A stretch of 64,000 nt of DNA from Bimastos eiseni (lineage: Eukaryota; Annelida; Clitellata; Crassiclitellata; Lumbricidae): the NCBI GenBank assembly GCA_959347315.1, contig OY365810.1, forward strand, positions 33,109,384 through 33,173,383, written 5' to 3'. Of this stretch, positions 47,304-60,600 are shown one piece after another. The stretch's first letter is position 1; each line of letters opens with the position of its first letter. Under the pieces are notes generated by a model. The model was not told the origin of the DNA and searched no databases. It worked only from the letters and a program-made list of their open reading frames with translations. Position numbers and translations under genes: made by a program.

Positions 47304-48101
47304 GTCTAACTTATATAAGAAATCGTGTCACAGATAACAAACATACGCTCTGCATTGACTCACCTGACGCGCCTGAAAAAGGAGTGTCACAGATAGCCTA
47401 TGAACTGCGCACAGTGGTGCATTCAATGTGCATAGACCTATCATACATTAACAACAAAAAGATCAAGGAACTAATTAACTGTTTGCTATTTAACTGTTGG
47501 ACGACGATAACTGAATGACGTCATCAGACTTTGAACTACTTCCACTAGGCCTACTCCCTGACAAATATCGGAGTTGTAAATGTAATAACGGAGTTGTAGA
47601 AGTTTTCACAATAAAGCCACCACGCTGATCGGTTAAATTGAGATAAAAGTAATTATCAGTCTATAGTGGCCAGGCTGTCAGTTTCAATATTATCATATTT
47701 TTAAAAACATCAATATATATATTTAATACCCAAAATTTAGTATTTTTGGCAACGGAGTTGTAAATCTTTATTATACTATAATGTTATCTGATTAATTTTT
47801 GAAAATTGTCGGCATAATCAAACAACTAAATTGGTATGTTGCTGGTAATTAATATATGCTGGTTTACTGCTTTCGCAGACGTCAATTCAAAAGTCGAGGC
47901 TTCTCAATTTATTCCACAGACAGCAAAAGGCTGTCAGTAACGGTATTGTAAGCAAATTTATAGGACAGAAGTTACAATTATTTTTTAATTACTTATTGAA
48001 TTAACAAGTTAATGACAACCGTATAAAACAATGGCCAAATATAGGCTAAATTAAATATAAAAAATCTGAAAAAAATCTGAAAAGCACTTCAACCAAATAT
48101 G

Positions 48102-48353
48102 GTTGAGTCGTAGACTAAGATATGACACTTCCTATCTCGCTGTGTATTTGGTTTGTGTGGTGGTAAAGCACACGAATTTAACACTAAGCCAGTCGCTACG
48201 TGGCGCGGCTGACGCCGCCAGCAGCGCCACTTAGCGAATGGTTCAACGGCATCTTAATGGTATCTTAGCAACGACAATCGATCCCAAGGTAGGGGACGCG
48301 TACATTCAGATACACATCGGAGATAGGAAGTGTCACATCTTAGTCTACAACTC
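48102..48353. mobile_element. MITE-like inverted repeat
   Basis: About 48102-48149 pairs with 48307-48353 as inverted repeats (shared TAGACTAAGAT and GACACTTCCTATCTC). The centre is GC-richer, with GGCGCGGCTGACGCCGCC. Non-coding. Confidence 0.75.
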
Positions 48354-49173
48354 TAGTCACTCTACCATCTTTGCTTCAACTACCAATATAACGTAACGTT
48401 GCATCAACTCAGCAAGAGAAAGGACAATAAAATTTGTTATAATTGTTTTTTATTATTAGGGCTTTGTTATTTTTCCATATTAATAAAATAAATAATATAA
48501 TAAAAATTAGCGTTTTCAAATCATGTATAGGCGTGCAGTTTCATACATGAATATGAAACAGAAAAAATAGAATTTTACGTTTTGTGTAGGCTGGCCAAGG
48601 CAAAAGATCGAACATTTTCAAATTTGAGCGCTGTTGTGAAAAATACCCATATAACCTACAGTGCCATAATTATGTTCTGAGTTTCAGGCTCAAATTCATT
48701 CATCACAAATTGCCAAGTTTATATAGCACTGCGTCAATGTTGTAGGTCTACTCAGAGTTGTAGGGCTGTTAATATCGCGATAGAGTATCGCGATACTTTG
48801 ATATCGGCGTTTTTTTTGCAGTATCGCAGGGTGTATCGCGATAGTTTTGTTTGGTCGGTATCACGTGTGTATCGCGATACTTTTTTTTAGCCAGTCATCG
48901 ATACGCGATACCATCACATTTTTCACACCGTAATAATTTTTTTTAAAATTTCTCTTCCACTTGAAATCTTTTCGATCAAGAAATGGTGAGTAATAAATCA
49001 TCGCACTCAGAATATTGCCTCTTCCTCACAAAAGTGCAGGGGCAGGCATATACCTGAATAATTTCATGCCTGTTAGATTCAAGCCTGCGGACTGCTAGGG
49101 TAGAACTAGTTTAAACCGGTTGTTAGAGGGGTTGGGGTCTAGGCTTATCCAGAGTAAGGAATGTGGACAGGTG

Positions 49174-49379
49174 TAGGAACAATTAACTTCCCGGGAGTCA
49201 CTTTGTCCTAGGTAGAATTAACTCCCCTACTGCATTCTGTGTGGGAGTCATTTTATCCTAGGAAGAATTAACTCCCCTGGAGTCAATTTTTCCTAAGAAG
49301 AATTAACTCCACGGGAGTGTCTATTCACCAGCGAGAGTGTGTATGTCCTAGGTACAATGCACTCCACTGCTCAATTGCT
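49174..49379. repeat. Tandem repeat with TCCTAGGTAGAATTAACTCC units
   Basis: Four to five degenerate copies of a 35-55 bp unit sharing GAATTAACTCCC, GGGAGTCA and TTTATCCTAGG. Each unit contains short inverted halves (GGGAGT and ACTCCC). Confidence 0.75.
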
Positions 49380-49439
49380 CTTTCTGGGTCTCCCGGTTCA
49401 GTTTGTCCTAGGACAAATTGACCCGGGAGACCCAGAAAG
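49380..49439. repeat. 60-bp palindrome without spacer
   Basis: Positions 49380-49409 are the reverse complement of 49410-49439 with two mismatches; the centre is TCCTAGGA. It adjoins the tandem repeat and shares its TTTGTCCTAGG motif. Confidence 0.85.
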
Positions 49440-51149
49440 ACCCAGAAAGAGAGGTGAGATACGGTGATACAGTCTAGAGTTGCAGAGTTAGCTTATAGAG
49501 TATAATAAGACATTTTAGCAGACAGACTACAATATTTGGCCTGATACTCAGAGTCGTTTGAAGTGGTCGTATATAGTGTCGCGGGTTACACTCTCGCCAA
49601 TTCCTTCTTCTTGATGACGTGAGTACCCGCTAGTTCTTTCCTCTATCACCAAGCTCAGCAACGCGATGCACTTGATGGTTTTAATATGTATATTTAATTA
49701 AATATTTGTACACACCACTCATCCTATCTACACTTACTGGAGTTATTAGTGTCTTTTTCGAAATGTTTCCCTGGTTTACGTTGGTGACGGGATTCCCAAC
49801 TACGTTGATTACCCTTATCGTCAGAACGACCTAGCGTTCCCCCCAGTTCCGAAACAAATCCCTGTTCCTTTTGCTTGCTACGCTATATGAATCCTTCTAG
49901 AGGCGATTTCCTTCGCCATCCCAAACGCAAAACTCGTATCTCTATTGGACGACAGGTCACCTGCAGAAACCATTACTAAACCTGATTGGTCTTGGCGTCC
50001 TTAGCGTAACGTCAGATTCCTAGATGCGTACAGTTACTGTTTGATTAGCGGCTGCTATGGCTGGGCCTTGCCAGTGTCCTAGACGAGCAACAGGTCCTAG
50101 GGATCGAATTTCATTATTATCGTTATACCGCCTAGTGGGTTGCGTCATTCGTATCGGAATTGTCCCCTATTCAAGATCCGTGTCAACCACCCGGTCCAGA
50201 TCAAATCTCCCACTGATTCATGAATTTCTTATCTGTGGGTCGTAGAGATGGAAGGGGCAGTCCTTTCTGACATCTGCCTCGCGGTGTCGGGTTTCGTTGT
50301 TTGACACCCGTTGATCTTTCCATAATTCTTCGCCGTCTGTATTAAAGCCGTCTGCTTCAGGCGAAGTCCATTGAAGTCTCCCATCTCATGTGTCAGGTAA
50401 ACATTCTCATCCTTAGTCCTCCTACGCCTCTGCTGTCGATCGATGACTTTTATATAGCGCCATCGTCCAGAGTGTCGCGCGTCACATATAGGTTTTTGGC
50501 TCTCACTATAAGTTATAGCTAGAACTCTGACATTTTAGCTGACGTCCACTTTGTTCGGCCTGAGGTCGACGATCGCCTCAGAGTCGTTTGAAGTGGCCGC
50601 GTTTAGGCTTTTTGACTCTTATAATTAAAGTATGGTCTGAATTGTGAGACATTGCTGAGATTGTGTTAGATAATTTCAAAGAGATATGTTAATATTGTCA
50701 AACCATTGTATTTGTAGTTAGTTTGTACTAATATATAGAAACATGTCTTATCAAATGTGGCCCCTCTCCAGCCGGGGTGCTTTCCCTATTGGGCCACCTG
50801 AACATCATGCAGGGCAGGGGCAAAAATTTCCTAGGCTAGAGCCTGGACTCACTAGCCATGAGACCCCGCTTGACCATCGGCCTCCTGGCATATGGACCCC
50901 TGCCTGAAGTCGACCCAAGATGGGTTAGACCCCAGAAATCTAGGTCAGGATGGGAGTTCGTCACAGAATATAAAGAATCTATAAATAGGGAAAACGATCG
51001 GATATAGTGTTTCCCCCTCTACGCACATTATTGAGTTGTAAAGTCAGCTCATATTCCATACGGAACGTTGGAAAGGTGCTCATCTCCTTCTCCTAAGCCC
51101 TTGAGCCGGCAATGGACGAATCCCAAGGCCTTGGACACAGGGCCAGTGA

Positions 51150-51290
51150 TATCGTAGGACTTGCCGTTTACTTCCCAGCTTACTGCTTGGTGACAGAGGC
51201 ATGTGTTCGCAAACAACTTGCCCAAGGGTCGTTACACGGAGTCGAACTCGCAACCGCATGTTATACGAGCAAGCGCATTACCGATAGGTC
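51150..51290 (-). repeat. tRNA-like relic inside the hAT-like element
   Basis: On the minus strand a B-box-like CGAGTTCGACTCCG and an A-box-like CCTATCGGTAATGCGC are present. There is no complete tRNA fold. Probably a decayed SINE. Confidence 0.35.
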
Positions 51291-51725
51291 AATGTGTAGC
51301 ACGCTTGAGTATTTTGGAAAGTAACAATTTTTATAATAATTGTAGTTATTCGGATATTTTATGTAAGAAATGTTATTGTAATTATACAGATCTTTGATTT
51401 GTGAAAATAATAATTGAAATTCTAGTTTACTCATTTTTTTATGTAAAGATAATAGTGTAATGATACTTCTTTTTCTTTAGCACATGTTTTATGTGAATAA
51501 ACAGGAAACTTGCTTGTCAAAAAGTATTGGTGAAAGTATTGGTATTGGTATTGCAATACTTTTAAGAAAAAGTATTGGTATTGGTATTTTTAATACTTTT
51601 TTGATGAAGTATTGATATTGGTACAGCAATAGTGTTTTCCAGTATTGTTAACAGCCCTGCAGAGTTGTTGCTGAACCCAGCACGGCTAAAAGGACAGTTT
51701 CGGGACTAAAGCTTAATGCGGCAGA

Positions 51726-51833
51726 ATGGACCCTGCAGAGAGCAAACGCGCGCGAGTTCGTCCGCTACTAATGGTCAACAACCGAAAAGACATTTACAAT
51801 TACATCAAGGGGATACACATAACAACAGCCTGA
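51726..51833 (+). CDS. Candidate first exon (possible 5' end of the PARP gene)
   Basis: An ATG with a good context (AGAATGG) opens a 35-codon frame beginning MDPAESKRAR, in a locally CpG-rich stretch. The K-R-A-R cluster could be nuclear targeting. It lies 2.9 kb upstream of the first confident exon of the ADP-ribosyltransferase gene, on the same strand. However, no in-frame donor of the phase needed by that exon is present, so at least one further exon would be required. A different frame over the same bases (51716-52003) is longer but has no recognisable content. Low confidence. Confidence 0.2.
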   Translation: MDPAESKRARVRPLLMVNNRKDIYNYIKGIHITTA

Positions 51834-52294
51834 CCATGATAGATCACATTGAGGGTGCCGTGTCATTACGTAATTATTATGAAACTTTGCCTCATAAAAG
51901 TCACACGGAAATGTTAACATTGACTAATTTAATTGAGCAGTGTGCACTCGTTTCGAATGCCTTAATAAATGTTTTGATTTGCAAACCTATTCTTACTTAC
52001 TAACCACCGCAGAATTTGGGCTACGTTTAGGCTTACAATGTCGTTTCGCGGTTGAGCGTGTTGTTTGAACAATCGATTGTTGCAAAACATAACATTCTTT
52101 TGTAACAGTTAAGTGGCTAAGTTAATGTTAACATTTTAACAGTCAGCTGTATTACTTTCTTGCTGCGTAACTTAAATTAATTTTCTCATCCGTACGGGTC
52201 GGTATCGAAAACCGTTTATTTTCTGTCCATTTTAAAGTTTAGTTTGGTTATTTAGCGTTTTAGCGTCCCAAATTCCGACCACTGTTACATAACT

Positions 52295-52466
52295 TAGCAG
52301 AAGCCGGATTGATGAAAAGAATCATGCCGAAGTAGAAGCTGGATGGGATGAAAAGAATCATACATAGATAGAAGTTGGATGTGATGGAAAGGTTCTTGCT
52401 TAAGTAAAAGCTGGATGTTATGAAAAGAATCGTGTTTAAATGGAAGCTGGATTGATGAAAAGTATG
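52295..52466. repeat. Minisatellite, about 42-bp unit
   Basis: Four to five copies of AGAAGCTGGATGNGATGAAAAGAATCAT-like units. No coding role seen. Confidence 0.8.
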
Positions 52467-52479
52467 TCTATTGTATTGA

Positions 52480-54155
52480 TGTCACATCAGGCAACCATGC
52501 ACGAAGCTGCCATAATCAGATGCAATGAATTTGGGACGGTAAAACGATGAAGTGGATGAAATTGTGATACCTTTAGTTTATGCTATAATTTGTTAATAGA
52601 AGTTAAATTTGCTGTTAAACTGATTGTGTCTTAGTTTTAATTTGTGAGACTCAGCGGATGGATGTCGGTTCAAATATTACCGGTGATGTTTCTGTGAAGA
52701 TGTTTCTGTGAAGCTTTCAGTTATCTACAATAAGACTTTAACATCCTTTCAATGTTTGATTGCTATACTTATACAATAATTTATGTAACCTTCAAACGGC
52801 ACTATGTATATCTATGTATATATGTATATCTTTGTAATGAAATGCTATCGTTACATTAGAGGTCTTTATAGGTCACGATTTCTGACCATTTTGTGAATCC
52901 AGAAAATTCCTTGTTCACATTCAGCATGGCCTTGCCTCATAGATGGTTAGGTTTTTAGGTTTAGGTTTATTGGTTTATGTGGCAAACAAACATAAGCAAT
53001 GAACAAAATGCAAGATAGAGAAAAAAACAGCAAAGTTAGGCTGCCCATGAGGCCCAATTATTGATCAATTGTTCCTGCTAGTTAGGGCCACCTGGAAGTT
53101 GCAACAATTAAAAAACTGATTTTTGGCAACACTTTCGTAAATCAAATGGAAAAGTAACAGCTTGCAAAGGCATATTCTGTCATAAACCCAACAATTTCCA
53201 TTTCATGACAATGCTTAACTAAGAGAGATACTATACAAAAATGCATGTAACGATTGTACAGCCTTCCAAATCAGCAATAATTGAGTCAAAAGAAAAATGT
53301 CGGTATTCTAGATCACACCATGTTCAGCCGCTCCCCACTAGCCTATCCTCACCCAATGTAGTAAAAAAAATGCTCTAACTGACTGAAGGTAAATGGAAGA
53401 GAGAAAGTTGCCTACATAGATGTATTACTACTATCTCATATCCTCCAGGATATACATTGTACGTTCTCCATCTAGATTTAAATTGGTATTTGTTCAGGCT
53501 ATGACGAATTGAAGAGGGAATGGAGTTCCAGATACGTGGACCTATGTATTTGATTGAGGCAAGCCGAATATTAGGTAAAAAATGGTAAAAAACTTAAGCT
53601 GGGTTCACTATGGTCATAATTTTATGATGAAAATTTTGATCCCACTGTGCAGCAATTGCCCACTTGGCGACGCAACAAGTATGACAAAAAATTAATAGTA
53701 AACAATGGCATTTTCAGCACTTTACAGGTCTCATATGGTGGTGTAAAACAAATTACCTTCAATAATACATGATTATAAAATTACATTACAGTGTCATTCA
53801 TTATTCAGTAAATGTTGTCGTTTGCTGTTACAGTTTATGGACAACAACAGCATCTTTATGGTATATCTGATGAATAGCCGAATAAGCTATTACATCTTTC
53901 ACTGTTGATCAGTGAGGTGACGTGTATCTCAGAGTTTTACTGTACAATCATGTAAGTAACGTTCTGCTGCTTTAAGTTGGTTTCTTTCATTTTTACATGT
54001 CGCAAGTGATCTGGTTTGCAATGGGTAAAGTCAAGTCATACACAAATTTTGTGAGCATTGTCACAGTGGTGTTTGAACTGCAGCTAATGTTGATAAAAGC
54101 AGGTATTTATGAAGGGTGAAATGGTTTTAAACATGTGTATTTAGTACAGCACTAT
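52480..54155. other. Non-coding stretch upstream of the PARP gene exons
   Basis: No confident exon or repeat boundary found. It may contain the missing 5' exons of the downstream gene. Confidence 0.35.
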
Positions 54156-54159
54156 ATGC

Positions 54160-54314
54160 ACTATTATGCATGTGAGACCTGGATGATAAAGAATACAGAT
54201 ATATGAATGATACTAGCAATTGAAATGCACTGTTATAGAAGGATATTGCAACTGAACTGGACACAAAGAGTAACACACATTGAAGTAGGAAGAAGATTAG
54301 ACATCATATTGTAA
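54160..54314 (+). pseudogene. RTE-like LINE relic
   Basis: The plus strand reads Y-A-C-E-T-W-M-I-K, then, after a frameshift, IEMHCYRRILQLNWTQRVT. This is the CETW...EMWCYRR...ISW..RVTN signature near the C-terminus of many non-LTR reverse transcriptases. Confidence 0.75.
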
Positions 54315-54404
54315 CCAGAAACACATTTCACTGACAGATTTCTTTTAGTTGGTAGATCTCGAATCACACATGCTGCATCGCAGATCCAGTAGAATCAGGC
54401 TGAA

Positions 54405-54560
54405 TTTAACCACTGACTGGCTTGCTGGTTGTGATTGACTGGATTGCTGGCAGGTAACTGGCTGGTTTACTGAATGTGACTGACTGCCTTTCAGGTTGGT
54501 GACTGACTGGCTTGCTGGTTGGTGACAAGCTGGGTGGTTGGAGCTGAATTTCTGCTGACT
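54405..54560. repeat. Minisatellite with GACTGGCTTGCTGGTTGGT units
   Basis: Degenerate tandem units of about 20-40 bp just upstream of the first confident PARP exon. The Ser/Gln-rich minus-strand frame is an artefact. Confidence 0.75.
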
Positions 54561-54609
54561 AGCTGGTTTTAAACCTGATGACAAATTGTTATTGTTTGTT
54601 TTACTTCAG

Positions 54610-57600
54610 CAAGGAAATACTAAAGTTGTTTGAAAACATTAAACAGATAATCTGTTTGTCTGACATTCGAAGGTGAGTGTTCATATCCCGTTTTATTTTT
54701 GACTGTTGATCAGCAGGGCCAAAGCTACTTGAATGACATTATAAAACCAGACTCAATGAAACCTGTCAAGATAATAATAATTATGTTTTAAACAACCATG
54801 TTATGTTGTGTTGTCTTTGTCAGCTTCTTCAGCGCCATTGTTTACCAACTTACCTAGTGTTGTTAACATCTTGCCTTTGGAATTGTTTTAATAATTTAAG
54901 TAATGTATTTAGCCTGTAGGAATAATGTGTATTATGATATCTTTACATTTATATGGAACATTTTTAAAATTTTCAAAATAATGTGATTTGCCATAGCCAG
55001 TGTGTTGTTGATATAAGAATGTATATGTGATTTTTATTATTTTTATTTTGGCTCTGTAAATTCCATTTTGTGTTGCTGACTATGACGTAGGAGGTGACTT
55101 GTCTTGACATGTAATCGATAGCATGATCACATTGATCCATCACATTACAAGTTTGATTAAGTTAAATTTCTTGAAAATTTTATGTGATGTGTAACATGAG
55201 CACTTGTACACCATTGTATTCCATCATTGTAATTAGTAATTGTGAAGACTTGCTAAATGCTCCTTTACAGGAGAAGTTGAATCCTTACTCTCCATCTTAG
55301 AAGTTATGACTCTGACGAATTGGCCACCTTGTCTTATGATTTATTTCTGTTCAACGTATGCCAGACTTTTCTGTGGCAGCAGATGTGTAGGATTAGGAAT
55401 CAGTTCTGGCTTTCCTGTCAGCTGGGCTTTAGTTGCAGACAGGATAGTCAGAACTGTTTGCTCTGAATAGATATATCTGAGCGGTCAGAATATGATTGAT
55501 CAGATGGATGAATAAATGATTGATTGATTGGTGGGGATTAATTGACTGATTGATGAAATTGTTTTGTGCAGTTGGGCATCAAAGATTCATGAATTTTCAA
55601 GAATGGTGATGAATGACATGACGGAAAAAGTCGAAGTAGTAGTGAGCGATCTGAAAGTCAGTGGGACAGTAGATTCTTCCGGAGGGACGAAGAGGAAATT
55701 CACAGAGGTATCTTAAGTATCTGCTCTTTTTTTGTTTCTGCAATCATTAAGTAATTTAGTAGTTTTCTATAATTTATTCTTGGTTGTCTAACAGTCTATG
55801 ACAATTTAAAAAACCGTTTTGTATATTTTGGCTTGAGAGTTCAGTTGAAGTTTTATATCATTGGCTAAAATGCTATGAAGTCAACCAAAGAGAATGATTT
55901 GAAATTCAAGCAGGGGTAGAAAGACATAAGAATTTGTCTCCTGGTTCTTGTCTCCACTCAGTGACGATCGGTTACTACCTGTAGAGCAGAGAGTATAGGT
56001 TCGAGCCTTGCCCAGTGTAATTGCTATCAATGTAGGGACGTTACACAAGTCCTTCACTAACAATTGCTCATCAACGTCGATGCTCGGTAGTATGGAAGGA
56101 GGGCCATTCATCAAATACCACTGTGAGGTGGAAATTAATCTGGATGAGCATTAATTGCCTTACAGGCGATTATGTATTTATAATCTATTCCTACCTCATC
56201 TGAAGTTGAAATGCTTTTGAACACCCTAATCTTTATGCAGTTCATGCCTATTACCGTCTCTTGAGATTGGCTAAAAGGGTATTGTTATGCGTGTGATGGT
56301 ATATCAATACATTAGCATTACATGACAATAGAAACTGCCATGGGTCATGTATGCCAGTATCAGCCAGTGTTTTAAGTTATCTGTGTCTGTTACTGCAGGT
56401 TGAGCAGGATTCGGCCACAGATCAGCAAGATGCTAAAGTTAGGAGAACCGAGGAAGGCACAGAGGGGGATGCGGCTGCTTCAAAGGACGAAGACCCTGGC
56501 AGGGTCTGTGCTTCGTGCACCTTTGTCAACCATGAATCCATGGAAGCGTGTGAAATGTGTGATAACTCGAGATACGTCGTTGGTGAGATTCTTTTTACAT
56601 CAATTTGTACAGTGTATAGTGGAACAAGATTTACTGAAAGCAGATGTATATATTTATGGATGTTGATGTAGGTTTGTATGTACTAAGAAGATTGTATATG
56701 TTTGTCCATATATGTGCCATGCAGTTGGTATTTATAGACGTGTATATGTTTTCATGTATCTTCCAATGGGTTTTGTATGTTTGTATCAGGTAGTATATGT
56801 ATGTTTTTGTGCATAATTGCATATGTACTACTTTAGGAGGGATGTATATGAGTCTGTTGTTATGAAGAGATTAGAATGCCCTTGCATAGGTATTGCACAT
56901 TTGACCATTGTGTGTCACATTGGCCGATTGGTTATTGCTATTCGTTACACTAAGACATGCACTACATATCTATGTAGTATAGGTGCATTGGTTTGTATCG
57001 TATATGGAAAGTTGGAATCTCTGTTGTGGCATTTCTTTTTTGAATCTATTAATTAAGATGCTGTTTGATTGCAGCAATGTTGCAACAACAGCTGGAAGAT
57101 GTCAAACAGAAGATAAGTAAGTAACATTGGGCTATTTCAGTTTTGTTGTTCTTGCTCACTTCATGCTGTCATCTTGCATATAAAAATGTGCTTGAGGTGT
57201 CTAAAACAGTGCGTCTCAACCCATGTGATATGGCACTTGATGGAAGGGAACGACCGGAAATCCCCTCGGACACTCGCCTTGGCAGACTATCCAATTTTAA
57301 GAACTATTTGGAAGTATTCGCCTCGGCAAATGGTACACACGCAAATAGATAGTTAAACAAAATTGACATATAATTAAGAATTCGTAATTTTATAAATATT
57401 TTATCGATGTTATTTAATCGTATAGTTTTTAGCTTTATGTCTGCAGTATTAAAAGGCTAAAATTTAAGTGACATTATTAATTTATTACAGGTATGACGTT
57501 ATTTAGTTAAATCTCATAATAAAGAAAATTCTCAATTTTATGCTTTGCCATGCATAACGACGATTGATGAGGCAATGGTACTTGCCACTACGGCAGCGAC

Positions 57601-60600
57601 CCACTACTATTCGGTTCCCGAATCCGGCAAATAGTACATTCAAATATTCTGATTCGTACCTGGTGGAAATTGTCTACCCGGTCAGTCCCTACTTGATGCT
57701 ACTTTGAGACTACTCTTGGGGTGATGTGGTTGAATAATATTTGTACAGCCTTTCTTTGTAAAAAATAATATAAATGTAATGATTGGAATTATTAAGTGGC
57801 ATTTTTCAAGGTTCCAAGGCATGTGGAATGTAATCTAACATATGTATAGTATCACTTAACACCAGCAGCACTCTCGACTGGTATCAGGAAGATCTTAAGG
57901 CATCTCTGACTCTGGAAAGGTGAAAAGGCTAGTAATTCCAGGTGCATGGATTGGAAGACAGTTCAAAGCAAAATGCCAACGTAGGCAAAGCTCTTGGAAT
58001 TGGGCTGTAGCAGAGCACATGCGCAGGCCCTTCGACCGTAGATGATCGAAGTGCAGAAGAACTTTAGGTAGGTTGGGACCACCCAAGCTAGGCAGCTGTG
58101 CATAATAAGAGAAATGGTGTTTTTACTGTATATGCTGTTAAATAAAGAGCCACAGAAGTTAGTCCAGAATAAAGCATGAAATGTGAGTAAATTTTGGATT
58201 GTTGCCTATGAGCCAAGCAGCAACATTGACAGTAAACTCAGAATACTCACCTTGACGATTTAGGTACATGTAGGCAGTGGTTTAATTTCTCATCCAGAGG
58301 TGCCAGATCTCCACATATTTAAAAATTAAAAATTTAAGCCTAAGTCAGGCTTAGTGGCGAATCTGTAACAGATATAATCGATATTTGCAATTCGGATAAG
58401 AATAAAATGTGTGAAAAAAGGTGTTTATGGTTGAGTTTTGAAAGAAAACATGTATTTTAGGAAATTTCAGGTGGTGGATCTCATCTGTTGGGTGGCGGAT
58501 CTCGTGGTTGAGGTGGTGGATCTCAAATCCGAGTTTCCGGATTTCAGATCCAGAAAGATCCGACTGAATTTAGCCGCTCCATATAGGTGTGCATGAATCG
58601 TTGTAACAAAGAAAGCATGACCCAGTGTAAAAGAGGATTCATTTGAAATTATGAGGTTTTATTCATCAAAATGATAATGATGACAACATTTTTAATAATC
58701 AGTTTTTTAAACGTTGTTGTAATTTTTTGGCTGATCTGGCTACTGTAGTCCATTCTGTGGTACTTGACTTACTGCACTTCACTGAATAATACAAACAATT
58801 GTCCAGTGGGCCGTTTGTGAGTCATTTTGAGCATTTTAGACCTAATTCTGAGTTAGCTGAGCTGTTGCACCTTTCTGCCAAGGAGACCATGACATTGCGC
58901 TAATTGCTACAGATTTGCAGAGGATATAGAAATTAATTATTCTGTTTGTTCGACTTCAACCAAATACCTTCAATTCGTGGAGTGGGGCCTCAAGATTTCT
59001 ATAATGCCTAACATTCATTTATTCGTTTAAAAAAATTTATGTAGCACCATTTCAGAAGTAGCTACTCAAAAGCATGAACTAGGAACCAGCTTACTCAGCT
59101 TCTATTTTAGTCTTAATTAATGAGAATGCTGATTTCTTGTAGGTTTTGTTGACCCACCTTCCCACTGGCAGCCAGTTGATCCTGGAACACAAATGAGGCT
59201 AGTTCAGTTGGCTGAGGATGATGTGGACTATGTGGATATTAAGGAGACGATGTGGGCATGTGATTTCAATAAGTGTTTTTCCATGACGAACATCAGGAGA
59301 AATTTGTATGAGACAGAGTCAACTCCCTGCTATGACATTAAGAAGGTGACTGGATTTTAATTTTCATGTGTCTTCATGTGTGTCTTTGCTGACTGCACAG
59401 TTCATTTATGACAATGCAGTGCTTAGCCTAATCTCATCTATAATTAATCTTGCAATTCATTTAATCATAAACATGGTGGATACGATTTAATTCGAATGAT
59501 AAAAAGCATACTTTAAACCAAACAGTTTTTTCTTCATAATTAATAAAATGAATTGATAAAACAGCAATAGCTTTCAAACTATCGAGCAGGAATTTAGTGC
59601 AATTAGACTTAAATTTTGCACTAAGTGAATGTTCGTTCACAGATAAAAATAAAGATTTAAATCATAAAAGTTTCCTTCATATTTAATTAATTGAATTTAT
59701 AGAACAGCAATAGCTTTCAAACTATATAGAAGTAATTTTAATGCAATTGTCATTGTGCTTAAATTTTGCACTATGTTATTTAAATTTTCAATAGGTAACA
59801 GACACTATAAGTTTAACAAAGTGTGTACTCTATATTTAGAAATGTTTCAGATTTGAATCAGGATTCACGAATGAATGAATGATAGATAAAAATTTCAGGT
59901 CAAATATTGTGTCAAATAGCATTATTTTTATTTACACAACAATTATCGAACTAACTAAAAACACAAATGCTGCTACTATCAGTACTTTACTAGTTACTGT
60001 TTTTTAATGTAGACTAAGGCAAAACTATAAAATTCATAAGCATTTTTGCAAACTGCCAAACTAAAAATCAAGACAGTGGGATTTTTTGAAATTTCAAAAC
60101 TCAACTTGGACTCGGCAAAATTCCATTGGTAAAACTCGGTGCGCAGCAAGAAATTAAAATTTGGTTCATCCCTAAACTTTTACAGAAAGGATGCCCACAA
60201 GTTTGCTCAACACAATTCGGTAAATTGAGGCCAATCTCTTACAAGGACTGCACCTCACTCATTACATTGTTCAGATGTCTAATTGTCTATGGACTTCTCA
60301 AATTGCCCTTCTCTGAATTCCTTCAAAACTTGACTCATCTGGTTTGGCATTTCCCAACAGCTCTAAAAAACTGATCTTTTGCTTCTTGCTGAAAACTTCT
60401 TCCAGTTTTTCTTCTATGCTAGTGTACGTGACCCAGGTGTCACACTGAACAGCTCTCTTACTTTCTCTGAAATAAATCTATAATCTGCTTTCTGTTGTCA
60501 TCATTACCAACCTCGCATGCTCCTACATCTTTCAACTATGGTGTCTCAGTATCATTCTTAGATCTGTCTCCTCTTCCACATTCATCTTCAATAGTTCATG

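Larger units (their letters stand above)
48761..51659. mobile_element. Composite 2.9-kb hAT-like element
   Basis: Terminal inverted repeats TAGGGCTGTTAA and TTAACAGCCCTG are flanked by a perfect 8-bp duplication CAGAGTTG (48753-48760 and 51660-51667). Inside the left end are repeats of TATCGCGATAC and inside the right end repeats of AGTATTGGTATTGG. The interior contains a tandem repeat, a 60-bp palindrome, a pair of direct repeats (about 49500-49575 and 50520-50605) and a tRNA-like relic. No transposase frame is recognisable. The size is that of a full element, but the content suggests a non-autonomous copy with nested insertions. Confidence 0.8.

Noticed and set aside
49174..49379. A possible CRISPR-like array.
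   Set aside because: Units are degenerate and contiguous without unique spacers, in a eukaryotic context; it is a minisatellite.
49577..50620. A possible solo LTR, from TGTCGCGGGTTACAC and the direct repeats.
   Set aside because: No TG...CA termini with matching target duplication, primer-binding site or polypurine tract could be defined.
51716..52003. A 95-codon plus-strand frame.
   Set aside because: No domain or splice context; it overlaps the candidate MDPAESKRAR exon in another frame.
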